From positions 1-64,000 of the forward strand of contig JBGTQJ010000056.1 of the NCBI GenBank assembly GCA_041941305.1: a stretch of 64,000 bases of DNA, written 5' to 3'. Under the pieces are notes generated by a model. That model saw only the letters and a list, made by a program, of their open reading frames with translations. It had not been told where the DNA came from and searched no databases. The stretch is from JANSWP01 sp041941305. GTDB taxonomy: Bacteria; Bacteroidota; Bacteroidia; Chitinophagales; Saprospiraceae. This document shows, piece after piece, positions 54,307-63,257 of the stretch. The stretch's first letter is position 1. Each line of letters begins with the position of its first letter. Both the position numbers and the translations under genes were made by a program.

Positions 54307-55659
54307 TTATATAAATAAACCCAAAACCAGAATTATCCCCAAAGCCACAAAAGCCAAGACACCCGTCACAGGCGTCCAACTCCTTAAAGTTTGCGCCTCT
54401 GTCATTCCCAAATAGCGGTTGATGAGCCAAAAGCCACTATCGTTTACATGCGAAAAGGAAGTAGCGCCGGCAGCGATGCTCAAGGTAATAAGTGCCAGGT
54501 GAGGTTCGCTCAATTCCATATTTATTAGGATAGGTGCCAAAATACCTGCAGCGGTTATCATTGCTACGGTAGCAGAGCCTTGTAAAACGCGAATAATCAT
54601 TGCCAGCAAAAAGGCGAGTAGTATTGGCGTGATATTGTAAATCAATAGTTTTTCTGCAAACAACTCCCCTGCCCCAGTCTCTACCAGCATTTGTTTAAAA
54701 ACACCTCCTGCTCCTGTAATTAGAATGATAACACCAGCAGGTCCCAATGAACGCGTACTCACATCCAGCAATTGAGATTTTGTCAATCCATATCTAATAC
54801 CCAATAAATACAGGGAAAGTAAAGTACTGATTATCAGAGCAATAAATGGATGACCAATAAATTTGATAAACTCCGGCAAAAATCCAGCTTCGATTATTCC
54901 CTTTTTTAGAAAAACATCTGTGAGGGTATTTGCCAATATGAGGAAGACAGGTGTAAGGATCAGGGTCAAGATAAGGGCTACAGGAATTGTATTGGCTATT
55001 TCTTCTCTAGACTCTGTTGACAACATTTCCGGAGGCGTCTCAATATAAATTTTCCCAGCTATGTATTTGCCAAAAATCAATCCGGCAACAACCGTAGTTG
55101 GGATACCCACAATGACGCCAAACAGAATTATCCAGCCCAAAGGCACATCGATAATATCTGCTACTGCAATTGGTCCAGGCGTAGGTGGTATAAAGGCATG
55201 AGTAACTGCCAAACCCACTGCGAGTGGTAAGGCAAAATACAATAAGGACCTACCAGTTTTCTTCTGCAATCCATAAAGCAAGGGTGCTAAAATCACAAAA
55301 GCCACATCAAAAAATACAGGTATGGCTATGAGAAATCCCGCAAGTGATAATGCCACCGGGGAGCGTTTGAGTCCAAATTTTGCAAGCAGCCATTTTGATA
55401 TACGCTCCGTAGCCCCACTAAATTCCAGTATAGCACCAAAAATAGCTCCCAAGCCTACCACTGTTGCCACATAACCAAGCGTTCCGCCCATGCCCTTCTG
55501 AATATTATCTACAATCTCAGAAAAAGGCATGCCAGCAATGATGCCTACCACGATGCTACTGATGAGCAAGGCAATAAAAGCCTGAATGCGAAAAACCAGG
55601 ATTAAAATAAGCAATACAGCAATTGCCGCAAGAACAGCGAGCAGTAATGTTAGTTCCAT
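54307..55659 (-). CDS. Gluconate:H+ symporter, GntP family
   Basis: A 450-residue transporter with about 12-14 TM segments. Typical landmarks are VGIIAGMPFSEIVDNIQKGMGGTLGYVATVVGLGAIFGAILE at the N-terminal half, HAFIPPTPGPIAVADI and LRVLQGSATVAMITAAGI, then HVNDSGFWLINRY near the end. This is the Gnt/GntP signature. It brings in gluconate or a related sugar acid. It lies 33 bp after 6-phosphogluconate dehydrogenase, suggesting one catabolic unit. No gluconokinase is seen in the window. Confidence 0.93.
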   Translation of the reverse strand: MELTLLLAVLAAIAVLLILILVFRIQAFIALLISSIVVGIIAGMPFSEIVDNIQKGMGGTLGYVATVVGLGAIFGAILEFSGATERISKWLLAKFGLKRSPVALSLAGFLIAIPVFFDVAFVILAPLLYGLQKKTGRSLLYFALPLAVGLAVTHAFIPPTPGPIAVADIIDVPLGWIILFGVIVGIPTTVVAGLIFGKYIAGKIYIETPPEMLSTESREEIANTIPVALILTLILTPVFLILANTLTDVFLKKGIIEAGFLPEFIKFIGHPFIALIISTLLSLYLLGIRYGLTKSQLLDVSTRSLGPAGVIILITGAGGVFKQMLVETGAGELFAEKLLIYNITPILLAFLLAMIIRVLQGSATVAMITAAGILAPILINMELSEPHLALITLSIAAGATSFSHVNDSGFWLINRYLGMTEAQTLRSWTPVTGVLAFVALGIILVLGLFI

Positions 55660-55691
55660 CGTTTCATTTTTTCATTCCTTCATTTTTTCAT

Positions 55692-57101
55692 TCATAAAGT
55701 CTCCCAATCCGTATGAAAACTTTCTTTCCCTTTATCAATTTTCCGATAACCATGCGCTCCAAAAAAATCCCTTTGAGCTTGTATCAAATTAATAGCGGAA
55801 TAGCCTTGATGCATGGATTGATAATACTGTAATGCAGCAGAAAGGCAGGGATAAGGTATGTGTTGAGTAGATAAACCAGCTATTAATTTTTGCAAAGCTG
55901 AGACAGGCTTGTCCAATTGACGCCGAAAATCAGGAGATTGAAAGAGATGTTCAATTGAAGGTTCTTTTTCAAAAATTTCTGAAACCAGCGGAAGCATTTT
56001 AGATCGAATAATACATCCCGCTCGCCAGATTTTGGCTATCTCCGAAAGCTTCAACTCCCAATCATATTTTTTTGAAGCTACCTTCATCAGATGAAATCCT
56101 TCAGTCAATGCCAATAATCGAGCGGCTAAAATCCCTTCCTGAAGTAATAACAAAATCTGATTGACCAATTCAGGTGAAACAGTCGATTCCAAACGTTTTT
56201 TTTCAGAAAGCTTTTCCCTAAGAGACTTTTGACCAGATAAAATCCGGGCATTCATAGCTGCCGTAATAGAAGGAGCTGCCACTCCGAGATCCAATGCTTC
56301 TTTTACAGTCCATAGCCCCGTCCCTTTATGCCCTGCGATATCCAGAATTTTTTCAAGGATTGGCTCATTATTTTCTTTAAAATTCAAAATTTGAACGGTA
56401 ATATCCAATAAATAACTATCGTGAAGCATGTCCTTCCAGCTCGAAAAATGGGAAGCTATCTCCTCATTCTCCAGTCCACAAATATTTTTTAAGATGGAAT
56501 AAGCCTCACTTAAAATCTGCATATCTGCATATTCGATTCCATTGTGAATCATTTTGACAAAATGACCAGCTCCATTTTCACCAATCCAGCTTACACAGGG
56601 CCTTCCTTCACACTGTGCTGCGACTTTTTCAAAGAAAGGCATCAATTGTGATTCAACTTTTGCACTACCAGCTGGCATCATAGAAGGACCTAAAAGGGCT
56701 CCCTTTTCTCCTCCTGACACCCCCATTCCAACATAATAGATGCCCTTGCCGGCCAGTTCCTTTTCTCGACGAATCGTATCCTTGAAAAAGGAATTGCCTC
56801 CATCTATAATGATATCTTCTTTTTCCAAATGATGCAATAATTGTTCAATCACCGAATCAACAGGAGCTCCACTTTTTACCATCAATAAAATCTTACGAGG
56901 TCGTTCCAGATTTTCAACAAAATTGGAGATAGAATTTGCTCCAAAAAGAGAAGGACTTGGTTTACTTTTGATAAAATTTTCAACTACCCTTTCTTCTCCG
57001 GGCATTGGCAGATTATACACAGCGACATGAAAGCCCTTATTAATAAAATTCAATACAAGGCTCTTGCCCATAACTCCCAAACCAAAAATTCCAATGTTCA
57101 T
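55692..57101 (-). CDS. gnd: 6-phosphogluconate dehydrogenase (decarboxylating)
   Basis: A 469-residue enzyme of the long-type family. The NADP site GIFGLGVMGKSLVLN opens it. DGGNSFFKDT, GMGVSGGEKGALLGPSMMPAG and GHFVKMIHNGIEYADMQ (catalytic Lys in FVKM and Asn/Glu) follow, and the C-terminal helix ends AHGYRKIDKGKESFHTDW. It converts 6-phosphogluconate to ribulose 5-phosphate in the pentose phosphate pathway. The gene lies just upstream of the GntP-type permease. A strong terminator precedes it (57166-57197), ending the preceding ABC gene. Confidence 0.96.
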   Translation of the reverse strand: MNIGIFGLGVMGKSLVLNFINKGFHVAVYNLPMPGEERVVENFIKSKPSPSLFGANSISNFVENLERPRKILLMVKSGAPVDSVIEQLLHHLEKEDIIIDGGNSFFKDTIRREKELAGKGIYYVGMGVSGGEKGALLGPSMMPAGSAKVESQLMPFFEKVAAQCEGRPCVSWIGENGAGHFVKMIHNGIEYADMQILSEAYSILKNICGLENEEIASHFSSWKDMLHDSYLLDITVQILNFKENNEPILEKILDIAGHKGTGLWTVKEALDLGVAAPSITAAMNARILSGQKSLREKLSEKKRLESTVSPELVNQILLLLQEGILAARLLALTEGFHLMKVASKKYDWELKLSEIAKIWRAGCIIRSKMLPLVSEIFEKEPSIEHLFQSPDFRRQLDKPVSALQKLIAGLSTQHIPYPCLSAALQYYQSMHQGYSAINLIQAQRDFFGAHGYRKIDKGKESFHTDWETL

Positions 57102-57165
57102 TTAATATTAATCTAATAAGGAATGAAGACGGTAAATATAAGATAAAGGGATGGCGAGAAAAAAA

Positions 57166-57197
57166 AGAGCTTGGAACTTTTGCAAGTTCCAAGCTCT
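57166..57197 (-). terminator. Intrinsic terminator between the ABC ATPase and gnd
   Basis: AGAGCTTGGAACTT (57166-57179) and its complement (57184-57197) form a perfect 14 bp stem with a TTGC loop. On the minus strand a run of T follows. A second, weaker hairpin (ATCATTCAA, 57276-57314) lies closer to the ABC stop. Confidence 0.85.
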
Positions 57198-57322
57198 GGG
57201 TTTTAAAAAACAGGTGATTTCTAAACCCCAAAAAGGGGCGGGTGATTTCATTAAATTAATCCTTTTCAAAAATTATCATTCAAGACTCTTATACGTGTTA
57301 AGCTTTTGAATGATAGCGTATC

Positions 57323-58009
57323 TTAAATATATTGTTTAACTATGTTTTCCGTCACGACTTGTCCGTCTAACAATCGGATAATTCGATTGCCAAATTCAGC
57401 GCAGTATGGTGAGTGAGTTACCATTACGATGGTAGTTCCTTCGCTGTTCAACTCACTCAAAATTTTCATCACTTCATCACCATTGGAGCTGTCAAGGTTA
57501 CCCGTAGGCTCATCCGCAAGGATCAATTTTGGGCTATTGACAATCGCTCTGGCGACGGCAACGCGTTGCTGCTGACCACCTGACAACTGCTGTGGGAAGT
57601 GGTTGCGGCGGTGCATCATGTTCATTTTTTCGAGCAATTCGTCTACTCGCTTTTTGCGCTCGGAAGATGGTACTTTGGTATAGAGCATCGGTAGTTCTAC
57701 ATTTTCAAACACCGTCAATTCATCTATCAGGTTAAAACTTTGAAATACAAATCCGAGATTGTGTTTTCTGACATTGGAGCGTTTTCTTTCAGGTAGATGC
57801 CCTACTTCTTCGTCCATGAAGTAATATTCTCCAGTGGAAGGGCTATCAATCATACCCAAAACATTCAAGAGCGTTGACTTACCACAGCCGGATGGTCCCA
57901 TAATGGAAACGAATTCGCCTTCTTTAATTTCAATATCAACTTCATTGAGGGCAGTCGTTTCTATTTCTTCAGTACGATAAACTTTTACGAGTTTGTTAGT
58001 TCTTATCAT
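57323..58009 (-). CDS. ABC transporter ATPase (LolD/MacB-like)
   Basis: A 228-residue ATPase: Walker A GPSGCGKSTLLN, Q-loop FVFQSFNLIDELTVFENVELP, signature LSGGQQQRVAVARAIV, Walker B LILADEPTGNLD, switch VTHSPYCAEF. This is the subclass that pairs with FtsX-like permeases in lipoprotein release or efflux, yet no permease gene is beside it and a terminator follows. A sigma-54-like promoter and tandem motifs lie upstream (58104-58220), a combination I associate with stress-responsive efflux units in this phylum. Confidence 0.9.
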   Translation of the reverse strand: MIRTNKLVKVYRTEEIETTALNEVDIEIKEGEFVSIMGPSGCGKSTLLNVLGMIDSPSTGEYYFMDEEVGHLPERKRSNVRKHNLGFVFQSFNLIDELTVFENVELPMLYTKVPSSERKKRVDELLEKMNMMHRRNHFPQQLSGGQQQRVAVARAIVNSPKLILADEPTGNLDSSNGDEVMKILSELNSEGTTIVMVTHSPYCAEFGNRIIRLLDGQVVTENIVKQYI

Positions 58010-58103
58010 AATGTTTTAAAAAATTTATTTTTCTAAATTTCAATTCACTTTTTAAGGACATTCCTTTTTTACAAAAGGTGACAAATTTGTCCGACTAAAT
58101 TAT

Positions 58104-58220
58104 TCCAATGCCTATGCCAAAATCCATAAATCACTGATTGTCAGTTTTTTAATAAAAAAAATATATGCTTGTGCTATTTTTTATGTTCACAAATGGACGA
58201 GCGGTGTTCGGAAATGAACG
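58104..58220 (-). promoter_or_regulatory. Candidate sigma-54 promoter with two upstream repeats
   Basis: On the minus strand TTGGCATAGGCATTGGA (58104-58120) resembles the -24/-12 element (TGGCAY-N5-TTGC), with a poor -12 (TTGGA). Upstream are two direct copies of a CGTYCATTT(C/G)(C/T)GAACA motif (58184-58199 and 58205-58220, 21 bp apart), possible enhancer sites. GACAAATTTGTC at 58080-58091 lies near the expected start. This 358 bp gap holds no gene. Confidence 0.4.
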
Positions 58221-58367
58221 AGTTTAAGTTATGGATGCTGTAATCCGGGCTAAGCGTATCTCCAAAAGCAGACCTTTCCTAATTAGATTTGAGTATGTTT
58301 GCATCCGAATTTCAGTTCAAAAAACTTGCATTATCAACGCGGATTTTTGATTGTCCTAACAAGTTTC

Positions 58368-59249
58368 ATGAAAGTTTCAGGATTTACATTTATCAGGAAT
58401 GCCATCAAATATGATTATCCAATTGTAGAAGCAATTCGATCAATTTTACCCTTATGTGATGAAGTTATAGTTGCTGTGGGAAAATCTGAAGACGATACCT
58501 TGGCTTTAATCAAAAGCATAGATTCAAAAAAGATAAAAATCATCCACACTATATGGAATGATGACTTGAGAGAAGGAGGAAAAGTTTTAGCAGAAGAAAC
58601 AGATAAAGCATTCCAAAACATTTCCAAAGATGCAGATTGGGGATTTTACATTCAGGGAGATGAAGTGGTGCATGAGCAATATTTGAAAACCATTAATGAT
58701 GCCATGGTGCGCTATAAAAATGAATCTAAAGTAGATGGATTACTTTTCAAATATTTGCATTTTTACGGCGCTTATGATTTTGTTGGAGATGCCTACAAAT
58801 GGTACAGAAATGAAGTGCGAATTGTCAAAAACAACCAAAGCATCTTCTCCTGGCGAGATGCCCAGGGTTTCAGAAAAGGGAATAATCAGAAACTGAATGT
58901 AAAGCCGATTGATGCCTACATCTACCATTATGGCTGGGTCAAACCTCCGACGGCGCAGCAACAAAAACAGGAAACATTTCACAAGCTCTGGCACGAGGAC
59001 GCCTGGCTTGAAAAAAATGTATCTAAAACCGAAGGGTTTGATTATTCAACCATTGACAGCTTGCAGAAATTTGAAGGTAGCCACCCCAAAGTAATGCAGG
59101 AAAGGATCGCCCAACAAAATTGGACATTTGATTACGACTTCTGTCAAAATCGCTTGAAAGGAAAAGATAGATTGAAACGATTCGTTGAAAAATGGACCGG
59201 TTGGCGAATTGGCGAATACAAGAACTACGTTATTATCAGTGATGGATGA
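58368..59249 (+). CDS. GT2-like glycosyltransferase
   Basis: A 293-residue protein from ATG 58368. GT-A elements: MKVSGFTFIRNAIKYDYPIVEAIRSILPLCDEVIVAVG, DDTLALIKSI, DADWGFYIQGDEVVHEQ (a QGDE metal site) and a WRDAQGF segment. The pattern is that of core-oligosaccharide or heptosyl-type transferases that start with an F-x-RN motif. It ends in an ATGA overlap with the O-antigen ligase-like gene, so the two are translationally coupled. The open frame begins at 58299 but ATG 58368 fits the fold. Confidence 0.82.
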   Translation: MKVSGFTFIRNAIKYDYPIVEAIRSILPLCDEVIVAVGKSEDDTLALIKSIDSKKIKIIHTIWNDDLREGGKVLAEETDKAFQNISKDADWGFYIQGDEVVHEQYLKTINDAMVRYKNESKVDGLLFKYLHFYGAYDFVGDAYKWYRNEVRIVKNNQSIFSWRDAQGFRKGNNQKLNVKPIDAYIYHYGWVKPPTAQQQKQETFHKLWHEDAWLEKNVSKTEGFDYSTIDSLQKFEGSHPKVMQERIAQQNWTFDYDFCQNRLKGKDRLKRFVEKWTGWRIGEYKNYVIISDG

Positions 59250-59280
59250 TGAATAATTCTTCACTTTTCATCATCCATCA
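59240..59280. repeat. Perfect 14 bp inverted repeat at a gene junction
   Basis: TGATGGATGATGAA (59240-59253) is complementary to 59267-59280 with a 13 nt loop. It contains both the stop of the glycosyltransferase gene and the start of the ligase gene, so folding of the mRNA could modulate the second gene. Confidence 0.5.
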
Positions 59281-60589
59281 TCTATCATCCATTAAAACCT
59301 TGACTACTCTTCTCAAGTCTTACAAAATACAAGCCCTCATATTCTTATTGATTTGGATTGTTTCTATGATCCTTTCCGCAGAATTTTTGATTTCAGTATC
59401 CATGATCGCTTTGTTGGTATTGGCGCTTTTTCAATTGAAGCTGGATGGTCCTCGAGTAAAAATTACCTTTAGAGACTCCCTAATAGAACATTTGCGCTAC
59501 TATTTTTCCAATAAAGTTTGGCTGGTAATTTCCATCCCATTTTTATTGGTCCTGGTCTCCGGCTTATGGTCAAGTGATATGGATTACCTGCTGGAGCGCT
59601 TGAGAATCAAATTGCCCTTTCTAATACTGCCATTCGCATTTTTAAGTCTGCCCAAATTGGGAAAAAAGGAAATCTACACCATTTTCTATTTTTTGATCCT
59701 GATTATGTTCGTCGCTTCATTGTGGTCATTGGGACAATACTTAGGCAACTTTGAATTGATAAATGAACAAATCAAGCAAGGCATTCCATTCCCCACCCCT
59801 TCCAACCACATTCGATTTGCCCTGGTTTTAGCACTTTCTATTATTGCAGGGGCAGCTCTTTTTTACGAAAAATTTCATTTTCAAAATCCCTCAGAACGAT
59901 GGTTGATTGGAGGCATTACCATTTTTCTATTTCTTTTTCTACACATCATTTCTGTCAGAAGTGGTTTGGCGTCTTTCTACTTTTCTTTGTTTGTATTGAT
60001 AATTTTTTTCATCATAAAAACCAAGCGATACCTTCATGGACTGTTGGCAATTATATTGCTCGCCTGTATCCCATTGATAGCTTACAAAACCGTTCCGAGT
60101 TTAAAGAATAAAATAGATTATGCACTTTGGGACTTGCAACAATACCAGCAAGGCTTGGGCAAAGATTATTCAGATTCGGAGCGCATTACCTCTTTGGAAA
60201 TTGGATTGAGCATCGCAAAAGAACATCCTATTGTTGGAATAGGAGCTGGAGACCTGAAACAACGCATGTATCAAATTTATGCCAACGATTACAGCGGTAA
60301 ATTTTCTCCAAGAATGCCTCATAGCCAATACATCTCCATTTTAGCTGGCACGGGAATTATTGGTTTAATTATTTTTATTATTGCCTTTTTCTTTCCTCTA
60401 TTTTTTCAAAAGCACTACCAAAATCCCCTTTTCCTCGCACTGCATGCCATCATCTTTGTTTCCTTTTTTATGGAAAATACAATAGAGAATAATTTCGGTA
60501 TATCGCTGTATTTACTATTCCTTCTTTTGGGTTTGAACTTTCTGAATCGCCCAAAGGAATTGAACAACGGGCTTTCAACTACGTACTAA
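59246..60589 (+). CDS. O-antigen ligase / Wzy-type polymerase family protein
   Basis: A 447-residue polytopic membrane protein, about 10-11 TM segments, with one larger periplasmic loop late in the chain that contains ERITSLEIGLSIAKEHPIVGIGAGDLKQ, the Wzy_C motif and H-x-G pattern of ligases. PHSQYISILAGTGIIGLIIFIIAFFFP follows. It starts with an ATG overlapping the preceding stop. Ligase and polymerase cannot be separated from sequence alone. A surface polysaccharide role fits the transferase encoded upstream. Confidence 0.88.
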   Translation: MMNNSSLFIIHHLSSIKTLTTLLKSYKIQALIFLLIWIVSMILSAEFLISVSMIALLVLALFQLKLDGPRVKITFRDSLIEHLRYYFSNKVWLVISIPFLLVLVSGLWSSDMDYLLERLRIKLPFLILPFAFLSLPKLGKKEIYTIFYFLILIMFVASLWSLGQYLGNFELINEQIKQGIPFPTPSNHIRFALVLALSIIAGAALFYEKFHFQNPSERWLIGGITIFLFLFLHIISVRSGLASFYFSLFVLIIFFIIKTKRYLHGLLAIILLACIPLIAYKTVPSLKNKIDYALWDLQQYQQGLGKDYSDSERITSLEIGLSIAKEHPIVGIGAGDLKQRMYQIYANDYSGKFSPRMPHSQYISILAGTGIIGLIIFIIAFFFPLFFQKHYQNPLFLALHAIIFVSFFMENTIENNFGISLYLLFLLLGLNFLNRPKELNNGLSTTY

Positions 60590-60697
60590 CCCGCAGTTTT
60601 TACTGTCTACTCAAAAAATCACATCTTGGTTAAGTTCTTGTTAGTGAAGTTATTATATTGTAGTCCAAATGTATGGTGTGTAACACAATATTATCTG

Positions 60698-61123
60698 ATG
60701 AAACGACTATCTTTCCCAGCTTTGATAATTACCTTCTTTCTTACAAGTTGCCAAACTGATATTCAATATTATCTGAGGAACACCAGTGAGTACGACCAGC
60801 AAGTCATCATTTCACTAGACAGTTATTTCGAAGAGCAAAAAATGACCAAGCTGGAATTGAAATACAACCTCAAAGTCGTTAAAATTGGAAAGAAAACCCA
60901 CAAAGGACTCAAAGGTGTGCTTAAGCCCAAATACCTCAATGACCGACAGCTTCAAGTAAAAGTTCCGGGAGAATCTACGCTGTATATCAATGCCAAAAAT
61001 CCTGGTTTCTCCAATTTAATCTTCCGGAATTCGGGAATTCCCGACACCTTGTTCAAATCTGATGTTTACAGATGGCAACGAAATGGCAAATCTGGTATTA
61101 GTTTTTATTACGACCTAAAGTAG
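60698..61123 (+). CDS. Small lipoprotein of unknown function
   Basis: About 141 residues from ATG 60698. MKRLSFPALIITFFLTSCQTD is a lipoprotein leader with Cys as the lipidated residue. The rest is mixed beta (DIQYYLRNTSEYDQQVIISLD, QLQVKVPGESTLYINA) and ends KSGISFYYDLK. No family is recognised. It is 108 bp after the ligase gene on the same strand, perhaps cotranscribed. A 724 bp gap follows (61124-61847), with two short hairpins (61182-61197, 61208-61219), a GTTGACG tandem array and no credible gene. Confidence 0.65.
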   Translation: MKRLSFPALIITFFLTSCQTDIQYYLRNTSEYDQQVIISLDSYFEEQKMTKLELKYNLKVVKIGKKTHKGLKGVLKPKYLNDRQLQVKVPGESTLYINAKNPGFSNLIFRNSGIPDTLFKSDVYRWQRNGKSGISFYYDLK

Positions 61124-61729
61124 GAATGAATAATTTATTGGTTGCTTTTTGATTTATTAATGCTTTTTAGAAACTGGTATCACAGCATTCTTGCTGTCCG
61201 GTTCCAGGGCATTTATGCCGATGTCCATTGCAAAAACTCACCCTAATAAAAATAGCTCACCACTTTTTTTCAAAAAAATTACTCCCAACTCAGTAACATT
61301 TCAAAAGAATGGCAATAATAGAGTGTCACGCAGAAATTGAAACCTGAAAAATTAAAAATCATGAAAAACGACGTTCTCTCAAATTCAGATTAACAATTTG
61401 ATTTCGTGCCCTAAAAAACCATTTTCTACTAGTTTTTTCGATAAGCTCAATTATTGTTCGAATGTGTTCAAATCCGCTTCAAAAAGCATTTTTCTTTAAT
61501 GAATGATTCAAGATTTTTTAAGGATTTACATGACCAAAATTTTCAACAAGCTTGATGATTTTATACTGTCACGCTTTACGAATTCGCTCCACAGGAGTCT
61601 TCAGGAAGAGGTTGGAATTTATTTTTTAACAACGAATACATTTGGTTTAGAAACTTTTTTTAAAAGATCAATGTCCAATCTTTTCCTCTGAAGTTCCTGT
61701 GAAGCGAAGAAGTAGAGTAAACTATATTC

Positions 61730-61759
61730 GGTTGACAGTTGACGGTTGACGGTTGACGG
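61730..61759. repeat. GTTGAC(A/G) short tandem array
   Basis: Four near-identical heptamers (GTTGACA then three GTTGACG) occur head to tail. The CAGTTGGCAGTTTGCAGTTT run upstream of the repeat in the adhesin gene (63181-63240) is built similarly. Confidence 0.55.
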
Positions 61760-61847
61760 CTTCCTTTACAAAATCTTTTCGAATAAAGTCGAGTGTATCA
61801 AAATTATTTGTCTAATGAATACAACACAGCTCTTTAATCTATTTGAT

Positions 61848-63257
61848 CTATTTCAATCGAATCTTCTGATCATAGCCCCGAATTTCAATAACTCCCACAT
61901 TTTCAGAAGCCCCTTTCATCTTTCCTTTCAGTTCCAACATGGAATTCTTTTCAATATGAATGCTGGTATCAAATCTATCTTCTGCATATTCCACTTTTCC
62001 GTATTTCATATTTACATCCAAAGCGTATTTGGTTGTTGAGGGCATATCGATTTCCAGATCTGTATATTTCCCATTGATGTGAATGCGCTCAAAATTGGAC
62101 GCCAGGGATTGAATGTTTACATTATCATCATAGGATTCGGGAACAGAAACTCCACTTTTCAATTCTCCAATATTGTAGTCCGTATACTTTGAATTACCTG
62201 ATTCAAGACTTCCCAATTTTTCGACATTCAATTTGTCATCATAGGAATTGACAAAGCTAATGGAAGCCAATTCCTTAAATTTCAATTCTGAATATTTACT
62301 GTCAATTTGCAGATTTTGAGCAGACCCTACGGTAATTGCTCCATCATACATCACAACCTTTCCATCATTAAAGGATGCGAAATTAAAATCGGAATACTTG
62401 TCATTGATAATTTCAATATTCCCGTCAACGGCATCTGTCCGAATTTTGTCATCATAAGTTTCCAGGGTCAGGCTTTTGGTGTTTCCAAACTTGATTTCAG
62501 AATATTTACTCTTCAACTTCACACTGCCAATATTCTCTAACTCTACTCCACAATCATACAGCACCATTTCAGAATCTCCACAATTTTTGAGATAAACCTT
62601 GCTGTACTTCATGTTGAGATCCAGCCTCCCTTTCACATCTTCTGCCCAAAGTTTGCCTCCATGCAGTTCTACTTCTAAATCTCCCGCCAATCCAGGTTCA
62701 ATTTTAATTTGATTGTACTTGTTTTCCAGTTTTAAGCCCTTCAAAGAAGGAACATAGACCACAAATTCAGTTTTGAGATCCTTTAAGCCTTTGACTTTGG
62801 TCCCATCTTCAAATTCAACTTTGGTTACTCCATTGACGGTTATCCAATTCCTGGTCTTCAATTTCAAATTCAAATCGAGTTTATCACCAGATTCCTTTCC
62901 ATCAATACTAAATTGATCAAAAACAGTTTGTAATACTGATTCCTCTTTGGCTTTTGCCGAAATCTTCGCATATACCTTCACTTTACCATCTTGAGAAGCT
63001 TTTACCGTCAATGGACCATAACGATGAGAAATATGGACATAATTCTTTCCTGAATATTCTTTCGTGTATTCCTTCGTTTTCTCCGTTTGAGCAATAACTG
63101 CCGTCTGAAGAATTAAAAAACATAGGAGGACAGATGTGAAAGATTTAAAAAAAAATCTTTCACATCTAAAACTGTAAACCCATCCCAAAGGAAGTCCTTT
63201 GGACAAAGGATAAACTGCAAACTGCAAACTGCCAACTGATTTACATGCGTATTTCAT
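61848..63257 (-). CDS. DUF4097-like adhesin / beta-helix surface protein
   Basis: About 470 residues. The N-terminal part (to 57) is unusual: after MKYACKS it carries a Pro/Leu-rich segment from an inserted repeat and RCERFFFK from a perfect hairpin (63132-63167). A leader-like KSFTSVLLCFLILQTAVIAQ comes only then. The mature chain is a right-handed parallel-helix-like series of 18-20 residue units with YS/YD turns (KYSKVYLKNCGDSEM, KYSEIKFGNTKSL, TYDDKIRT and so on). The gene overlaps the anti-sigma-like gene by 17 bp and is presumably coregulated by the ECF factor. Start 63257 is preferred over 63281. Confidence 0.75.
   Translation of the reverse strand: MKYACKSVGSLQFAVYPLSKGLPLGWVYSFRCERFFFKSFTSVLLCFLILQTAVIAQTEKTKEYTKEYSGKNYVHISHRYGPLTVKASQDGKVKVYAKISAKAKEESVLQTVFDQFSIDGKESGDKLDLNLKLKTRNWITVNGVTKVEFEDGTKVKGLKDLKTEFVVYVPSLKGLKLENKYNQIKIEPGLAGDLEVELHGGKLWAEDVKGRLDLNMKYSKVYLKNCGDSEMVLYDCGVELENIGSVKLKSKYSEIKFGNTKSLTLETYDDKIRTDAVDGNIEIINDKYSDFNFASFNDGKVVMYDGAITVGSAQNLQIDSKYSELKFKELASISFVNSYDDKLNVEKLGSLESGNSKYTDYNIGELKSGVSVPESYDDNVNIQSLASNFERIHINGKYTDLEIDMPSTTKYALDVNMKYGKVEYAEDRFDTSIHIEKNSMLELKGKMKGASENVGVIEIRGYDQKIRLK
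63132..63167. repeat. Perfect hairpin inside the adhesin leader region
   Basis: AGATGTGAAAGATTT (63132-63146) is exactly complementary to 63153-63167 with a six-A loop. In the adhesin frame it encodes RCERFFFKSFTS. It has the shape of a terminator placed between anti-sigma and adhesin genes, but the open frame runs through it. Confidence 0.6.
63179..63240. repeat. Dispersed repeat, copy a (adhesin gene)
   Basis: CCATCCCAAAGGAAGTCCTTTGG followed by a GCAAACTGCAAACTGCCAACTG run is nearly the same as 63656-63720 in the neighbouring gene. It is centred on the palindrome CCAAAGG-AAGT-CCTTTGG. It is translated as YPLSKGLPLGW. Confidence 0.65.

Noticed and set aside
53927..54415. 162-residue plus-strand frame
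   Set aside because: It is antisense to the M23/DNRLRE remnant and the end of the GntP gene, both recognisable on the other strand.
54272..54430. N-terminal extension of the M23/DNRLRE frame (MAHQPLFGNDRG...)
   Set aside because: This part is antisense to the GntP C-terminus and the tandem repeat; M23-type sequence begins only at about 54271.
61503..61691. 62-residue plus-strand frame in a gap
   Set aside because: No family pattern, no upstream signals, and composition like the surrounding non-coding DNA; could be an unrecognised relic.
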